Shown: positions 1 through 6,764 of the stretch, one piece after another | Position numbering within the stretch: position 1 is the first letter of the stretch | How the letters are laid out: each line of letters opens with the position of its first letter | Source: Dyella_B sp035486915 | GTDB lineage: Bacteria; Pseudomonadota; Gammaproteobacteria; Xanthomonadales; Rhodanobacteraceae | Assembly: GCF_035486915.1 (NCBI RefSeq) | Contig: NZ_DATHMR010000001.1 | Location: forward strand, 1 to 17,008 | Direction of reading: 5' to 3' | DNA: 17,008 nucleotides | Program-made: the position numbers and the translations under genes | The notes under the pieces: generated by a model | Seen by the model: only the letters and a program-made list of their open reading frames with translations | The model's database searches: none | Told to the model about the DNA's origin: nothing

Positions 1-766
1 ATGGCTGCACCAAGGTGTCGGCATGAAAGCGCCATGGATGGCGTTCCATAAGCTGGAACGCCATCCCTGCACCATGTTGCTGCCAGTTGGAAACAAGAAG
101 CGGGATCAAACCCAATGCCGCGATCAGCATGGCCAACCAGAAACCGCTACGTTGCCACTGCTGGCGGCCGCGCGGCGTGAGAAGAAATAGCAGCAGCCCC
201 GCTACCATGTACATCGCCGCCCGGTAATGGCTAAGCCAACACGCCGCAAGCGCAACGCCCAGTAACAGCCAATCGTGCAAACGGTTCTCGTCCATGGCGC
301 CCAGAAGTGCCAACATCGCCACGGCACCGGCAACGGTGAGCGGCACATCCGGCAACGCCACGACTCCCAGACTTCCGGCCAGCGGTAAACACATGCATAG
401 CAGTCCGGCCTGCCACGCCACGCGTTCATCAAACGCACGCCTGCCAAAAGCGACCAGCACCCAGGGCAAACAACTCCCCAGCAGCAAGAATGGCCAGCGC
501 ATACCCCCTACGCCGTGCCCGGCTACGCCCTCACCCGCTCGGACCAGCCATGCGGTAAGCGGCGGCAAGTCGCTGTAACCCCAGGCGAGATGCCGACTCT
601 CCTGCCAATAAAAGGCCTCATCGCCCAAGGGTTGCAGCGTCAGTGCCAGCACGAGCTTGATGGCGAGCAGGCACAGAAAGACTGTGACGAATGCCGCTCG
701 CCAGCGAGCAATACCCACCACTACACTGGGATCGTTCCCCACGTCGGTCCTTGCCTCCCATCCCAT
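1..766 (-). CDS. GT39/ArnT-like membrane glycosyltransferase, N-terminal part (runs off left edge)
   Basis: I translated the complement from 766 to 1 and found an unbroken reading frame of about 255 codons with no stop, so the C-terminus lies outside the window. The protein is hydrophobic, with a first membrane segment near residues 24-44. It then has the GT39/PMT_2 loop hallmark GDEAFYW (Asp49-Glu50), the segment SDLPPLTAWL (66 onwards), and LPDVPL at 138-143. Later come LSHYRAAMYM and WQQHGAGMAFQL. This pattern fits the family that moves sugars from polyprenyl-phosphate donors to lipid A, lipids or proteins on the periplasmic side. The acceptor cannot be told. ATG at 766 is the longest start. 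A GTG at 742 is preceded by AAGGA about 5 nt upstream and may be the real start. The gene diverges from moxR with essentially no spacer. Confidence 0.8.
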   Translation of the reverse strand, partial: MGWEARTDVGNDPSVVVGIARWRAAFVTVFLCLLAIKLVLALTLQPLGDEAFYWQESRHLAWGYSDLPPLTAWLVRAGEGVAGHGVGGMRWPFLLLGSCLPWVLVAFGRRAFDERVAWQAGLLCMCLPLAGSLGVVALPDVPLTVAGAVAMLALLGAMDENRLHDWLLLGVALAACWLSHYRAAMYMVAGLLLFLLTPRGRQQWQRSGFWLAMLIAALGLIPLLVSNWQQHGAGMAFQLMERHPWRFHADTLVQP

Positions 767-1706
767 GTCAGCCATCACCCCGCTTCGTGATGAAATTCTG
801 CAGCAGCATCTCCATGCTGCCATCGCCCAGGTCAACAAGGTGCTGCTCGGCAAGGCACGTCAGGTCAAACTGGCGTTTACCTGCCTGATCGCAGGCGGTC
901 ACCTGTTACTGGAAGACGTGCCAGGCGTCGGCAAGACCACGCTTGCGCATGCACTCGCGGCCACTTTCGCGCTCGATTTCCAGCGCGTGCAGTTCACGAG
1001 CGACTTGCTGCCTTCGGACATTATCGGGGTCAGCATGTACGAGCGCGAGACCGGAGCGTTTCGTTTTCATCCAGGCCCGGTATTTGCCGGATTGCTGCTG
1101 GCCGACGAAATCAACCGTGCGACGCCCAAAACACAAAGCGCGTTGCTTGAAGCGATGGCCGAAGGACAGGTCACCGTCGATGGTCAAACGCATACGTTGC
1201 CGGAACCGTTCTTTGTGGTGGCCACGCAAAATCCGCTGGATCTTGCGGGCACGTTCCCATTGCCCGATTCCCAACTTGATCGCTTCATGCTCCGTGTCTC
1301 GCTCGATTATCCCGACGCGAGTGCCGAACGCGAATTGCTCACCGGCACCGATCGTCGCGATTTGCTAACGAGGCTGACGCCCCAGCTGGATGCATCGGGC
1401 CTCAACACGCTTTACCGGCAAGTACAAACCGTCACCGCCAGCTCCGCATTGCTCGATTACCTGCAGGCGCTACTCACCGCAAGCCGCCGTCATCCCGATA
1501 TTCGAGTGGGTCTGTCGCCACGTGCAGGGCTGTCGCTGCTTGCTGCGGCACGCGCCTGGGCGATGCTGAGCGATCGCGGACATGTGCTGCCAGAAGACAT
1601 CCAGGCCCTGTTCGTGCCACTTGCGGCGCATCGACTTGTGGCATCACGCGGTGCAAGCGGTGAAACGCTTGCACGCACGTTATTGAGCGAAGTCGCCGTC
1701 GACTGA
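765..1706 (+). CDS. MoxR-family AAA+ ATPase
   Basis: This 313-residue protein has the full MoxR (AAA_3) motif set: GHLLLEDVPGVGKTT with Walker A Lys57, Walker B LLADEINRA (111-119), sensor-1 in VVATQNP (151-157) and the arginine-finger segment LDRF (171-174). A C-terminal AAA lid follows. MoxR proteins act as chaperone-like ATPases that activate or assemble partner proteins, often with DUF58 or von Willebrand factor A proteins encoded beside them. A longer open frame starts at 657, but those 36 residues do not look like MoxR and lie opposite the GT39 gene, so ATG 765 is chosen. No clear Shine-Dalgarno is visible. The stop overlaps the next start by one base (TGATG), which points to translational coupling with the DUF58 gene. 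Confidence 0.92.
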   Translation: MSAITPLRDEILQQHLHAAIAQVNKVLLGKARQVKLAFTCLIAGGHLLLEDVPGVGKTTLAHALAATFALDFQRVQFTSDLLPSDIIGVSMYERETGAFRFHPGPVFAGLLLADEINRATPKTQSALLEAMAEGQVTVDGQTHTLPEPFFVVATQNPLDLAGTFPLPDSQLDRFMLRVSLDYPDASAERELLTGTDRRDLLTRLTPQLDASGLNTLYRQVQTVTASSALLDYLQALLTASRRHPDIRVGLSPRAGLSLLAAARAWAMLSDRGHVLPEDIQALFVPLAAHRLVASRGASGETLARTLLSEVAVD

Positions 1707-2653
1707 TGCGCGCCTCATTCCAGCGCCTGCAGCGATGGGCCGAACGCCGGCTGCCGTCACTCACGCGGCACAGGAAGCAGGAACAGCTGCCCGTCATATT
1801 GCATCGACGGCGCATTTACATCGTTCCCACCAGCTTCGGCGTCGCTTTCACCGCGTTGCTAATGGTGATGCTCACAGGCAGCCTCAACTATGCAAATAAC
1901 GCTGCGTTATTGCTGACATGCGTGCTCGGTGCTGCGACATCCATCAGCATGCTCATCGCCTTTCGTACCTTGAACGGATTACGCATTCATGGATTGCGTG
2001 CCGGTTATGCAACGGCTGGAAATCCTATTGATGTCACGTTCGATTTTCAGGCACTCCGTCTGCGGCAGGCTGTTCGGCTGGATATTGCAGACAGCGTGCA
2101 CGTATTTGATGTCACCGGCCGAACCGATGTCACGGTGAGTCTTCCCACGGAACAACGCGGCTGGCTTGCCATCCCTCGTTTTCGCATCTGGACAACCTGG
2201 CCCATGGGTCTGTTTCGTGCGTGGAGTTGGTCAAACCCCGAATACGCGGTGCTTGTATGGCCGCGGCCGGAGCTTTCCGGTCCGGCTCCCGCACAGCCTG
2301 TAGAAGACAATCACCGCCAACGCCTGCACCGCGGGGAAGATCTGGCTGCGCTGCGTGATTACCGCAGTGGCGACTCCATGCGTCACGTTGCGCGGAAAGC
2401 GAGTGCGCGTCACGACATGTTGCTGGTGAAAGATTACGAGCAACCCGAGGCACGGCGGGAATGGCGCCTCGATTGGCGAGACCTGCGCGGACTGGACGAC
2501 GAATCGCGTATTTCTCGCCTCGCGCGCTGGCTTGGCGAGGCTCAGGCGCAGGGGCGGCAGTACAGCTTGTGGCTTCCGACGGAAGTTATCGCGATCAGTA
2601 GCGGCTCGGCACACTATGCGCGCTGCATGACCGCGCTGGCACTGATGCCATGA
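1706..2653 (+). CDS. DUF58 domain membrane protein
   Basis: This 315-residue protein has two N-terminal membrane helices (about 39-58 and 63-85), a beta-rich periplasmic-like middle section, and the DUF58 signature GEDLAALRDYRSGDSMR (210-226) followed by the KASAR segment (231-235). DUF58 proteins are usual partners of MoxR ATPases and TgpA transglutaminases. Their molecular role is not settled. In many relatives the residue before KASAR is Trp; here it is Arg230 (codon CGG at 2393-2395), one base from TGG. The start overlaps the moxR stop by one base and the stop overlaps the tgpA start by four (ATGA), so the three genes are probably one translationally coupled operon. Confidence 0.9.
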   Translation: MRASFQRLQRWAERRLPSLTRHRKQEQLPVILHRRRIYIVPTSFGVAFTALLMVMLTGSLNYANNAALLLTCVLGAATSISMLIAFRTLNGLRIHGLRAGYATAGNPIDVTFDFQALRLRQAVRLDIADSVHVFDVTGRTDVTVSLPTEQRGWLAIPRFRIWTTWPMGLFRAWSWSNPEYAVLVWPRPELSGPAPAQPVEDNHRQRLHRGEDLAALRDYRSGDSMRHVARKASARHDMLLVKDYEQPEARREWRLDWRDLRGLDDESRISRLARWLGEAQAQGRQYSLWLPTEVIAISSGSAHYARCMTALALMP

Positions 2654-4626
2654 TCAGCATCGCGCAACTTTTTCATCGCGTCCCTTTGCAACCAAACGTT
2701 AACGAGCGCACGTTCAACCTGATGTGCTTGACAACGGCTTTTGTATTAGCCGTGCACGCTCCGCATGTTCCATGGTCGCTCACGATTGCGTTCGCGCTTG
2801 GGCTGGCGCTGCGCTGGTGGCAACGGAAACATCGGCCCGGCAAAGTCCCCGGCTGGCTGAAGGTACCGATGCTGCTCTTTCTCGTCGGCGCCGTGATTGT
2901 GCAATATGGCAATGTGTTCGGCCGCGAGGCCGGCTCCACGTTGGCAGCAGGTTTGTTGGTATTGAAACTCACCGAAAGCGAATCCTCGCGCGATGCACGC
3001 GTCGCAGCCGCGTTCGCATGCTTCCTGTTGATGGCAGCGCTTCTGTTCAGTCAAAGCCTTGTCGCCACGTTTGTCGTGGCGCTGGGCTTGCTGCCCGCCT
3101 TGAGTACATGGCGTTCACTCGAGCCGACACAAATAACCTCCACGCTACCTCGTCAATTGTTGCCCGCCGTCGTACTGCTCGCCGTATCGCTCCCTCTCGC
3201 GGCAACCGCCTTCCTGTTGGTTCCGCGACTGAGTTCACCCTTGTGGGGCACGTCCGAGCAACAGGCGGCGCGAAGCGGGTTGTCGGATGAAATGTCGCCC
3301 AGCGACTTCACCCAAATACTCAACGATGACAGCCCGGCGATGCGCGTGACGTTCGATGGGCCACCGCCTACTAACCATCAGCGCTATTTCCGTGCTTTTG
3401 TTCTGTGGAACTATGACGGAGAGAACTGGACGCGTGTCGATCTGCCCGAGGTTGATTCGCTGCCGATCGAAACGGCAGGCGTCGTCAACTATCGAATCAA
3501 TCTTGAACCGACTCACCAGCGCGTACTGCCCACGCTCGATGTTCCGATTCAGGCGCCGACTCAATCGCATATGCGCTCGGATGGCGAGGTGTTTGCGGAA
3601 AAACCCGTCAATGACGTAATGGATTACGGATTGCGTTCGGCAGTGAATTACCGGCTCGAAGGAAACATCAGCGCAGACGTACGCGCGCAGGCACTGCAGT
3701 TGCCATCAGGTTTCGATCCCCGTAGTCACCAGCTCGCCGCGGAACTTCGAAAACGTTATGGCAACGACAACGTAGCGATCATCAACGCCGTGCTCGGTCT
3801 TTTTCATAACGGGGGTTTCCGCTACACGTTGGGGCCAGCACCGCTAGGGCGCAACGCGATTGACGATTTCCTGTTCAGTACGCACGAAGGTTTTTGCGAA
3901 CATTACGCATCTTCTTTCACCGTGCTCATGCGCGCCGCTGGCATTCCTGCGCGCGTTGTCACCGGTTATCAGGGTGGTTACTGGAACACGATGGGCGGCT
4001 ATCTGCTTGTGCGCAACTCCGATGCGCACGCGTGGAGCGAAGTGTGGCTGCAAGGACGCGGCTGGATACGCGTCGACCCCACCGCTGCCGTGCAACCGCA
4101 ACGGATCAATCTCGGTGCGGAAGATGCCGGTGGCGATCAGCTCGCCTGGTATCGATCCGAGTGGGTGGAGTCGATACGAAATCACTGGGACATCGTCAAC
4201 CGTTGGTGGGACAAGGGCGTTATCGGTTTTGACGCTATGCGCCAACGCGGGCTGCTGACGCCGTTTGGCATACGCGACGCTGACACCGGCATTCTGGAAA
4301 GATTGCTGGGCGCCAGCATTGCGCTTTTCGGTGCGGTTGGTTTGCTGTGGGCGTTATGGCGTCGACCGGAGGGCGATCCCGCCCTGGCGGCGATGCGTGC
4401 GCTGGAACGCAAACTCGCCCGTGCGGGGATCATCCGTGGGCGTAGCGAAGGGCCTCGCAATTACCTTCGCCGCGCGATTCGTGCGTTGCCAGGACAACGC
4501 GTGGAACTGGATCATTTGATGAGCCGCTATATCGAACTTCGTTACGCCACTGTCGAACCTCACCCTGAATCTTTACGCGCTTTTCGGCAGGCAGTACGGA
4601 ATTTCCAACCGCACCGCGTGGTCTAA
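2650..4626 (+). CDS. tgpA: TgpA-like membrane transglutaminase (DUF3488-transglutaminase-DUF4129)
   Basis: The protein has 658 residues. The N-terminal DUF3488 part has several membrane helices (roughly residues 22-205). A periplasmic transglutaminase-like domain follows, with the expected triad: Cys416 in EGFCEHYASSF, His460 in SDAHAWSEVWL, and Asp476 in RVDPTAAV. One C-terminal helix near 550-575 (GASIALFGAVGLLWALW) precedes a DUF4129-like cytoplasmic tail. This architecture and length match TgpA of Pseudomonas aeruginosa, which is reported as essential there and thought to act on the cell envelope; its substrate is unknown. The ATG is embedded in the DUF58 stop (ATGA). It completes the MoxR-DUF58-TgpA module. 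Confidence 0.92.
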   Translation: MISIAQLFHRVPLQPNVNERTFNLMCLTTAFVLAVHAPHVPWSLTIAFALGLALRWWQRKHRPGKVPGWLKVPMLLFLVGAVIVQYGNVFGREAGSTLAAGLLVLKLTESESSRDARVAAAFACFLLMAALLFSQSLVATFVVALGLLPALSTWRSLEPTQITSTLPRQLLPAVVLLAVSLPLAATAFLLVPRLSSPLWGTSEQQAARSGLSDEMSPSDFTQILNDDSPAMRVTFDGPPPTNHQRYFRAFVLWNYDGENWTRVDLPEVDSLPIETAGVVNYRINLEPTHQRVLPTLDVPIQAPTQSHMRSDGEVFAEKPVNDVMDYGLRSAVNYRLEGNISADVRAQALQLPSGFDPRSHQLAAELRKRYGNDNVAIINAVLGLFHNGGFRYTLGPAPLGRNAIDDFLFSTHEGFCEHYASSFTVLMRAAGIPARVVTGYQGGYWNTMGGYLLVRNSDAHAWSEVWLQGRGWIRVDPTAAVQPQRINLGAEDAGGDQLAWYRSEWVESIRNHWDIVNRWWDKGVIGFDAMRQRGLLTPFGIRDADTGILERLLGASIALFGAVGLLWALWRRPEGDPALAAMRALERKLARAGIIRGRSEGPRNYLRRAIRALPGQRVELDHLMSRYIELRYATVEPHPESLRAFRQAVRNFQPHRVV

Positions 4627-4663
4627 TCGAAGCGCAACGCTGTAGGATGCAAACCGCCACGAT

Positions 4664-4667
4664 GGAG
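4664..4667 (+). promoter_or_regulatory. Ribosome binding site deciding the slp start
   Basis: GGAG followed by AAAAAAGTC places ATG 4677 nine bases downstream. In-frame ATGs at 4647 and 4662 have no such signal and would put a charged extension before the lipoprotein signal peptide. Confidence 0.7.
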
Positions 4668-4676
4668 AAAAAAGTC

Positions 4677-5261
4677 ATGTCTCCCCTATTTCGATTTCTT
4701 AGCCTCGCAGCGACCTCTGCACTATTGGCCGCATGCGCCACGGTGCCGCAACCGCTGCAGGGTAACTTCGCCAATGTCACATCGCTGAACGCACAGGCGG
4801 GTAGCGCCAGTGGTCAGACGGTGCGCTGGGGTGGCGAAATCATCAGCACGGAGCCGGGTCAACAAGCCACCTGCTTCTACGTGCTGGGTCGTCCGCTGGA
4901 TGATCAGGCACGCCCCGCCCGCAGCGGCGGCGATGCCAACACCCAGGGCCGTTTCGTAGCCTGCCGCGCCGGCTTCTACGATCCGGAAGTCTTTACGCGC
5001 GGCCGCGAGATCACCGTCACGGGCACCGTCCAGGGCTCGATGACGCGCAAAGTAGGCGATTACGACTACGCCTACCCGCGCGTCGATGCGAGCGTAGTTT
5101 ACCTGTGGCCGAAGCGTCCTGTCGGCGGCGGTTATCCGTATGGCCCGGGCTGGTACGACCCGTATTGGGGTCCCTATTGGAGTCCTTACTGGGGCGGTCC
5201 GTATTGGGGCGGCTGGGGTGGTGGCTGGGGTGGTCCGGTGATTATCGTCCGTCACCGCTGA
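4677..5261 (+). CDS. slp: Slp-family outer-membrane lipoprotein
   Basis: From ATG 4677 the protein has 194 residues. It begins with a short lipoprotein signal peptide (MSPLFRFLSLAATSALLAAC), with lipobox LAAC and acylated Cys20. The following residue is Ala, not Asp, which favours outer-membrane sorting. The body resembles the Slp/YeaY family: LQGNF near the start, a QTVRWGGEI strand, and GREITVTGTVQG followed by YPRVDASVVYLWP. The tail from about residue 150 is low complexity, built of short PYWG/GWGG units rich in Gly, Tyr, Trp and Pro, and ends in IIVRHR. Slp proteins are starvation or stationary-phase lipoproteins of unclear biochemical role. The gene lies 50 bp after tgpA and ends at a strong terminator, so it may be read from tgpA or from its own unseen promoter. 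Confidence 0.87.
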   Translation: MSPLFRFLSLAATSALLAACATVPQPLQGNFANVTSLNAQAGSASGQTVRWGGEIISTEPGQQATCFYVLGRPLDDQARPARSGGDANTQGRFVACRAGFYDPEVFTRGREITVTGTVQGSMTRKVGDYDYAYPRVDASVVYLWPKRPVGGGYPYGPGWYDPYWGPYWSPYWGGPYWGGWGGGWGGPVIIVRHR

Positions 5262-5277
5262 TCGCTCTCGATGCATC

Positions 5278-5307
5278 AAAAAACGCCGGCAGATGCCGGC
5301 GTTTTTT
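5278..5307. terminator. Bidirectional rho-independent terminator
   Basis: AAAAAACGCCGGC, loop AGAT, then GCCGGCGTTTTTT form a perfect 13-bp inverted repeat. The core is GC-rich and is flanked by A6 and T6, so it works on either strand. It sits between the convergent slp (+) and HIT hydrolase (-) genes and should stop both transcripts. Confidence 0.93.
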
Positions 5308-5333
5308 ATGCACGAAAACGGGAGCATCCATCG

Positions 5334-5678
5334 TCAGCCCGGCGGCCAAGTCATCCGGCGCCCCGCCAACAGATGCACATGCAGATGAAAAACCGTTTGG
5401 CCGCCGTGCTCGTTGCAGTTGATTACCGTGCGATAGCCTTCCTTGTCGAACCCTTCGCGCTTGGCATAATCGGCCGCCGCAAGCACCAGCTTACCGATCA
5501 ATTCCGCATCGGCTGCCGTGGCGTCGTTCAACGTTGCGATCGCCCGCTTGGGAACAAACAGCACGTGCACAGGCGCCTGGGGATTGAGATCGCGGAAAGC
5601 CAGCACGTCATCGGTCTCATAAACGATATCGGCCGGAATCTCGTGGCGGATGATCTTCCCGAAAATAGTGTCGCCCAT
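5334..5678 (-). CDS. hinT: HIT-family nucleotide hydrolase, HinT-like
   Basis: This is a 114-residue protein, the normal size for HinT. It starts with TIFGKIIRHEIPADIVYETD and ends with the histidine triad HLHVHLLAG: His98, His100 and His102, the middle one being the expected nucleophile. A further HGGQTVFH segment is typical of the family. HinT enzymes hydrolyse purine nucleoside phosphoramidates and aminoacyl-adenylates in the cytosol. A strong AGGAG (5685-5689) lies six bases before the ATG. The gene follows recR by 26 bp and is probably the last gene of the dnaX operon, closed by the terminator at 5278-5307. Confidence 0.93.
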   Translation of the reverse strand: MGDTIFGKIIRHEIPADIVYETDDVLAFRDLNPQAPVHVLFVPKRAIATLNDATAADAELIGKLVLAAADYAKREGFDKEGYRTVINCNEHGGQTVFHLHVHLLAGRRMTWPPG

Positions 5679-5684
5679 AGGTCT

Positions 5685-5689
5685 CTCCT
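5685..5689 (-). promoter_or_regulatory. Strong Shine-Dalgarno of hinT
   Basis: On the minus strand AAGGAGAG lies six bases upstream of the hinT ATG. It is the clearest ribosome binding site in the window and fixes that start. Confidence 0.7.
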
Positions 5690-5704
5690 TCCGTTACAGG
5701 CCGG

Positions 5705-6304
5705 TTATTCCACCGATTGTCGACTGCCAAACGCATGCGCCAGTGTGCTGCGATCGACGTACTCCAGCTCGCCACCCAGCGGCACCCCGTGCGCCAGTCG
5801 TGTTGGGCGTATGCCTGCGGCGCGCGCAAGTTGCGCCAAGTAATGCGCGGTCGCTTCGCCTTCCACGGTCGGGTTGGTGGCGAGAATCAATTCCTCGACG
5901 TCGCCTTCGCCAAGGCGTTCGCTCAACAAACCCAGTCCGAGCTCTTCGGGCCCCAATCCATCCAGCGGTGAAAGCCGTCCCATCAGCACGAAGTACTGAC
6001 CGCGATAACCAGTGGCCTGCTCGATGGCAGCAAGATCAGTCGGCGACTCAACCACGCAGAGCACGTGACGATCGCGACTGGAACTTGCGCAGATCGCACA
6101 AACGGGCGTCTCGCTGAAATTTCGACAGCGCGAGCAATGACCGATTTTCTGCATCGCCTGCTCGAGCACCCGGGCCAGCTTCAAGCCACGCTCACGCTCG
6201 CGTTCCAGCAAATGGAACGCCATGCGCTGTGCACTCTTGCCGCCCACGCCAGGCAGGCAACGCAGCGCTTCGATCAATTCGTTGAGGAGTGGGGAGCCGC
6301 TCAT
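5705..6304 (-). CDS. recR: Recombination mediator RecR
   Basis: This 199-residue protein has the usual RecR length and order. A helix-hairpin-helix segment, CLPGVGGKSAQRMAFHLL (16-33), comes first. A zinc-binding motif follows with Cys57, Cys60, Cys69 and Cys72. Next is a Toprim domain beginning VLCVVESPTDLAAIE (81-95) and containing YFVLMGRLSPLDGLGPE. The C-terminus has the family's TRLAHGVPLGGELEYVD. RecR works with RecO and RecF (or RecO alone) to load RecA on single-stranded gaps. It lies 88 bp after ybaB, in the conserved dnaX-ybaB-recR order. The start MSGSPLL matches the normal family N-terminus, although no strong ribosome binding site is visible. Confidence 0.97.
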   Translation of the reverse strand: MSGSPLLNELIEALRCLPGVGGKSAQRMAFHLLERERERGLKLARVLEQAMQKIGHCSRCRNFSETPVCAICASSSRDRHVLCVVESPTDLAAIEQATGYRGQYFVLMGRLSPLDGLGPEELGLGLLSERLGEGDVEELILATNPTVEGEATAHYLAQLARAAGIRPTRLAHGVPLGGELEYVDRSTLAHAFGSRQSVE

Positions 6305-6392
6305 GATCTACCGAAGAAGAAACCGTGATGAAGCAAGGATGCGTGGCCAGACGGCTCGCTGCGCCCAACCGCACATCGGCAACGTTGCCTTC

Positions 6393-6716
6393 TTAAAACG
6401 GCATCTTGAAACCGGGCGGCAAACTCATGCCTGCCGTGACGTTGCCCAGCCTGGATTTGCTCGCCTCGGCGACCTTGTTCACGGCGTCGTTGATCGCCGC
6501 CGCGACCAAGTCTTCTGCCATCTCCGGATCGTCCGCAAACAGCTTGCGGTCAATCTGGACGCGACGGACTTCATGCGCACCGCTCATCACGACGCTCACC
6601 AGTCCACCGCCGGAGCTGCCGGTCACCTCCAGCTTGGCGATTTCTTCCTGCGCGCGCTTCATGTCTTCCTGCATGCGCTGCGCCTGCTGCATCAGCTGGC
6701 CAAGTTGTCCTCTCAT
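6393..6716 (-). CDS. ybaB: YbaB/EbfC family nucleoid-associated protein
   Basis: This is a small 107-residue protein. It has an N-terminal coiled-coil helix rich in Gln, Met, Lys and Glu (1-30), then a TGSSGGGLVSVVMSGAHEVRRVQID core and the NKVAEASKSR helix. It ends in a flexible Gly/Pro/Phe tail, LPPGFKMPF. This is the standard YbaB/EbfC layout, a dimeric DNA-binding protein. The gene sits 36 bp downstream of dnaX and upstream of recR, its conserved place. GGAG about eight bases before the ATG can serve as the ribosome binding site. Confidence 0.95.
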   Translation of the reverse strand: MRGQLGQLMQQAQRMQEDMKRAQEEIAKLEVTGSSGGGLVSVVMSGAHEVRRVQIDRKLFADDPEMAEDLVAAAINDAVNKVAEASKSRLGNVTAGMSLPPGFKMPF

Positions 6717-6728
6717 AGCGTGTACTCC

Positions 6729-6764
6729 GGAATATCGGGATTCAAAGGAATATCAGGATTCAAA
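6729..6764 (-). repeat. Tandem 18-bp direct repeat at the end of dnaX
   Basis: Two adjacent 18-bp units, GGAATATCGGGATTCAAA (6729-6746) and GGAATATCAGGATTCAAA (6747-6764) on the plus strand, differ at one base. The second contains the last dnaX codons and its TGA stop. The first is non-coding and forms most of the dnaX-ybaB spacer. The one difference changes TGA to CGA, so only one copy carries the stop. This looks like a small local duplication. Confidence 0.85.

Noticed and set aside
294..790. Plus-strand frames before moxR (294-578, 515-790)
   Set aside because: The minus strand encodes a clear GT39 membrane protein through this whole region, so these are shadows.
6378..6389. 12-bp palindrome GGCAACGTTGCC just after the ybaB stop
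   Set aside because: A perfect palindrome of this size without spacing, boxes or a second copy is not enough to call an operator or terminator.
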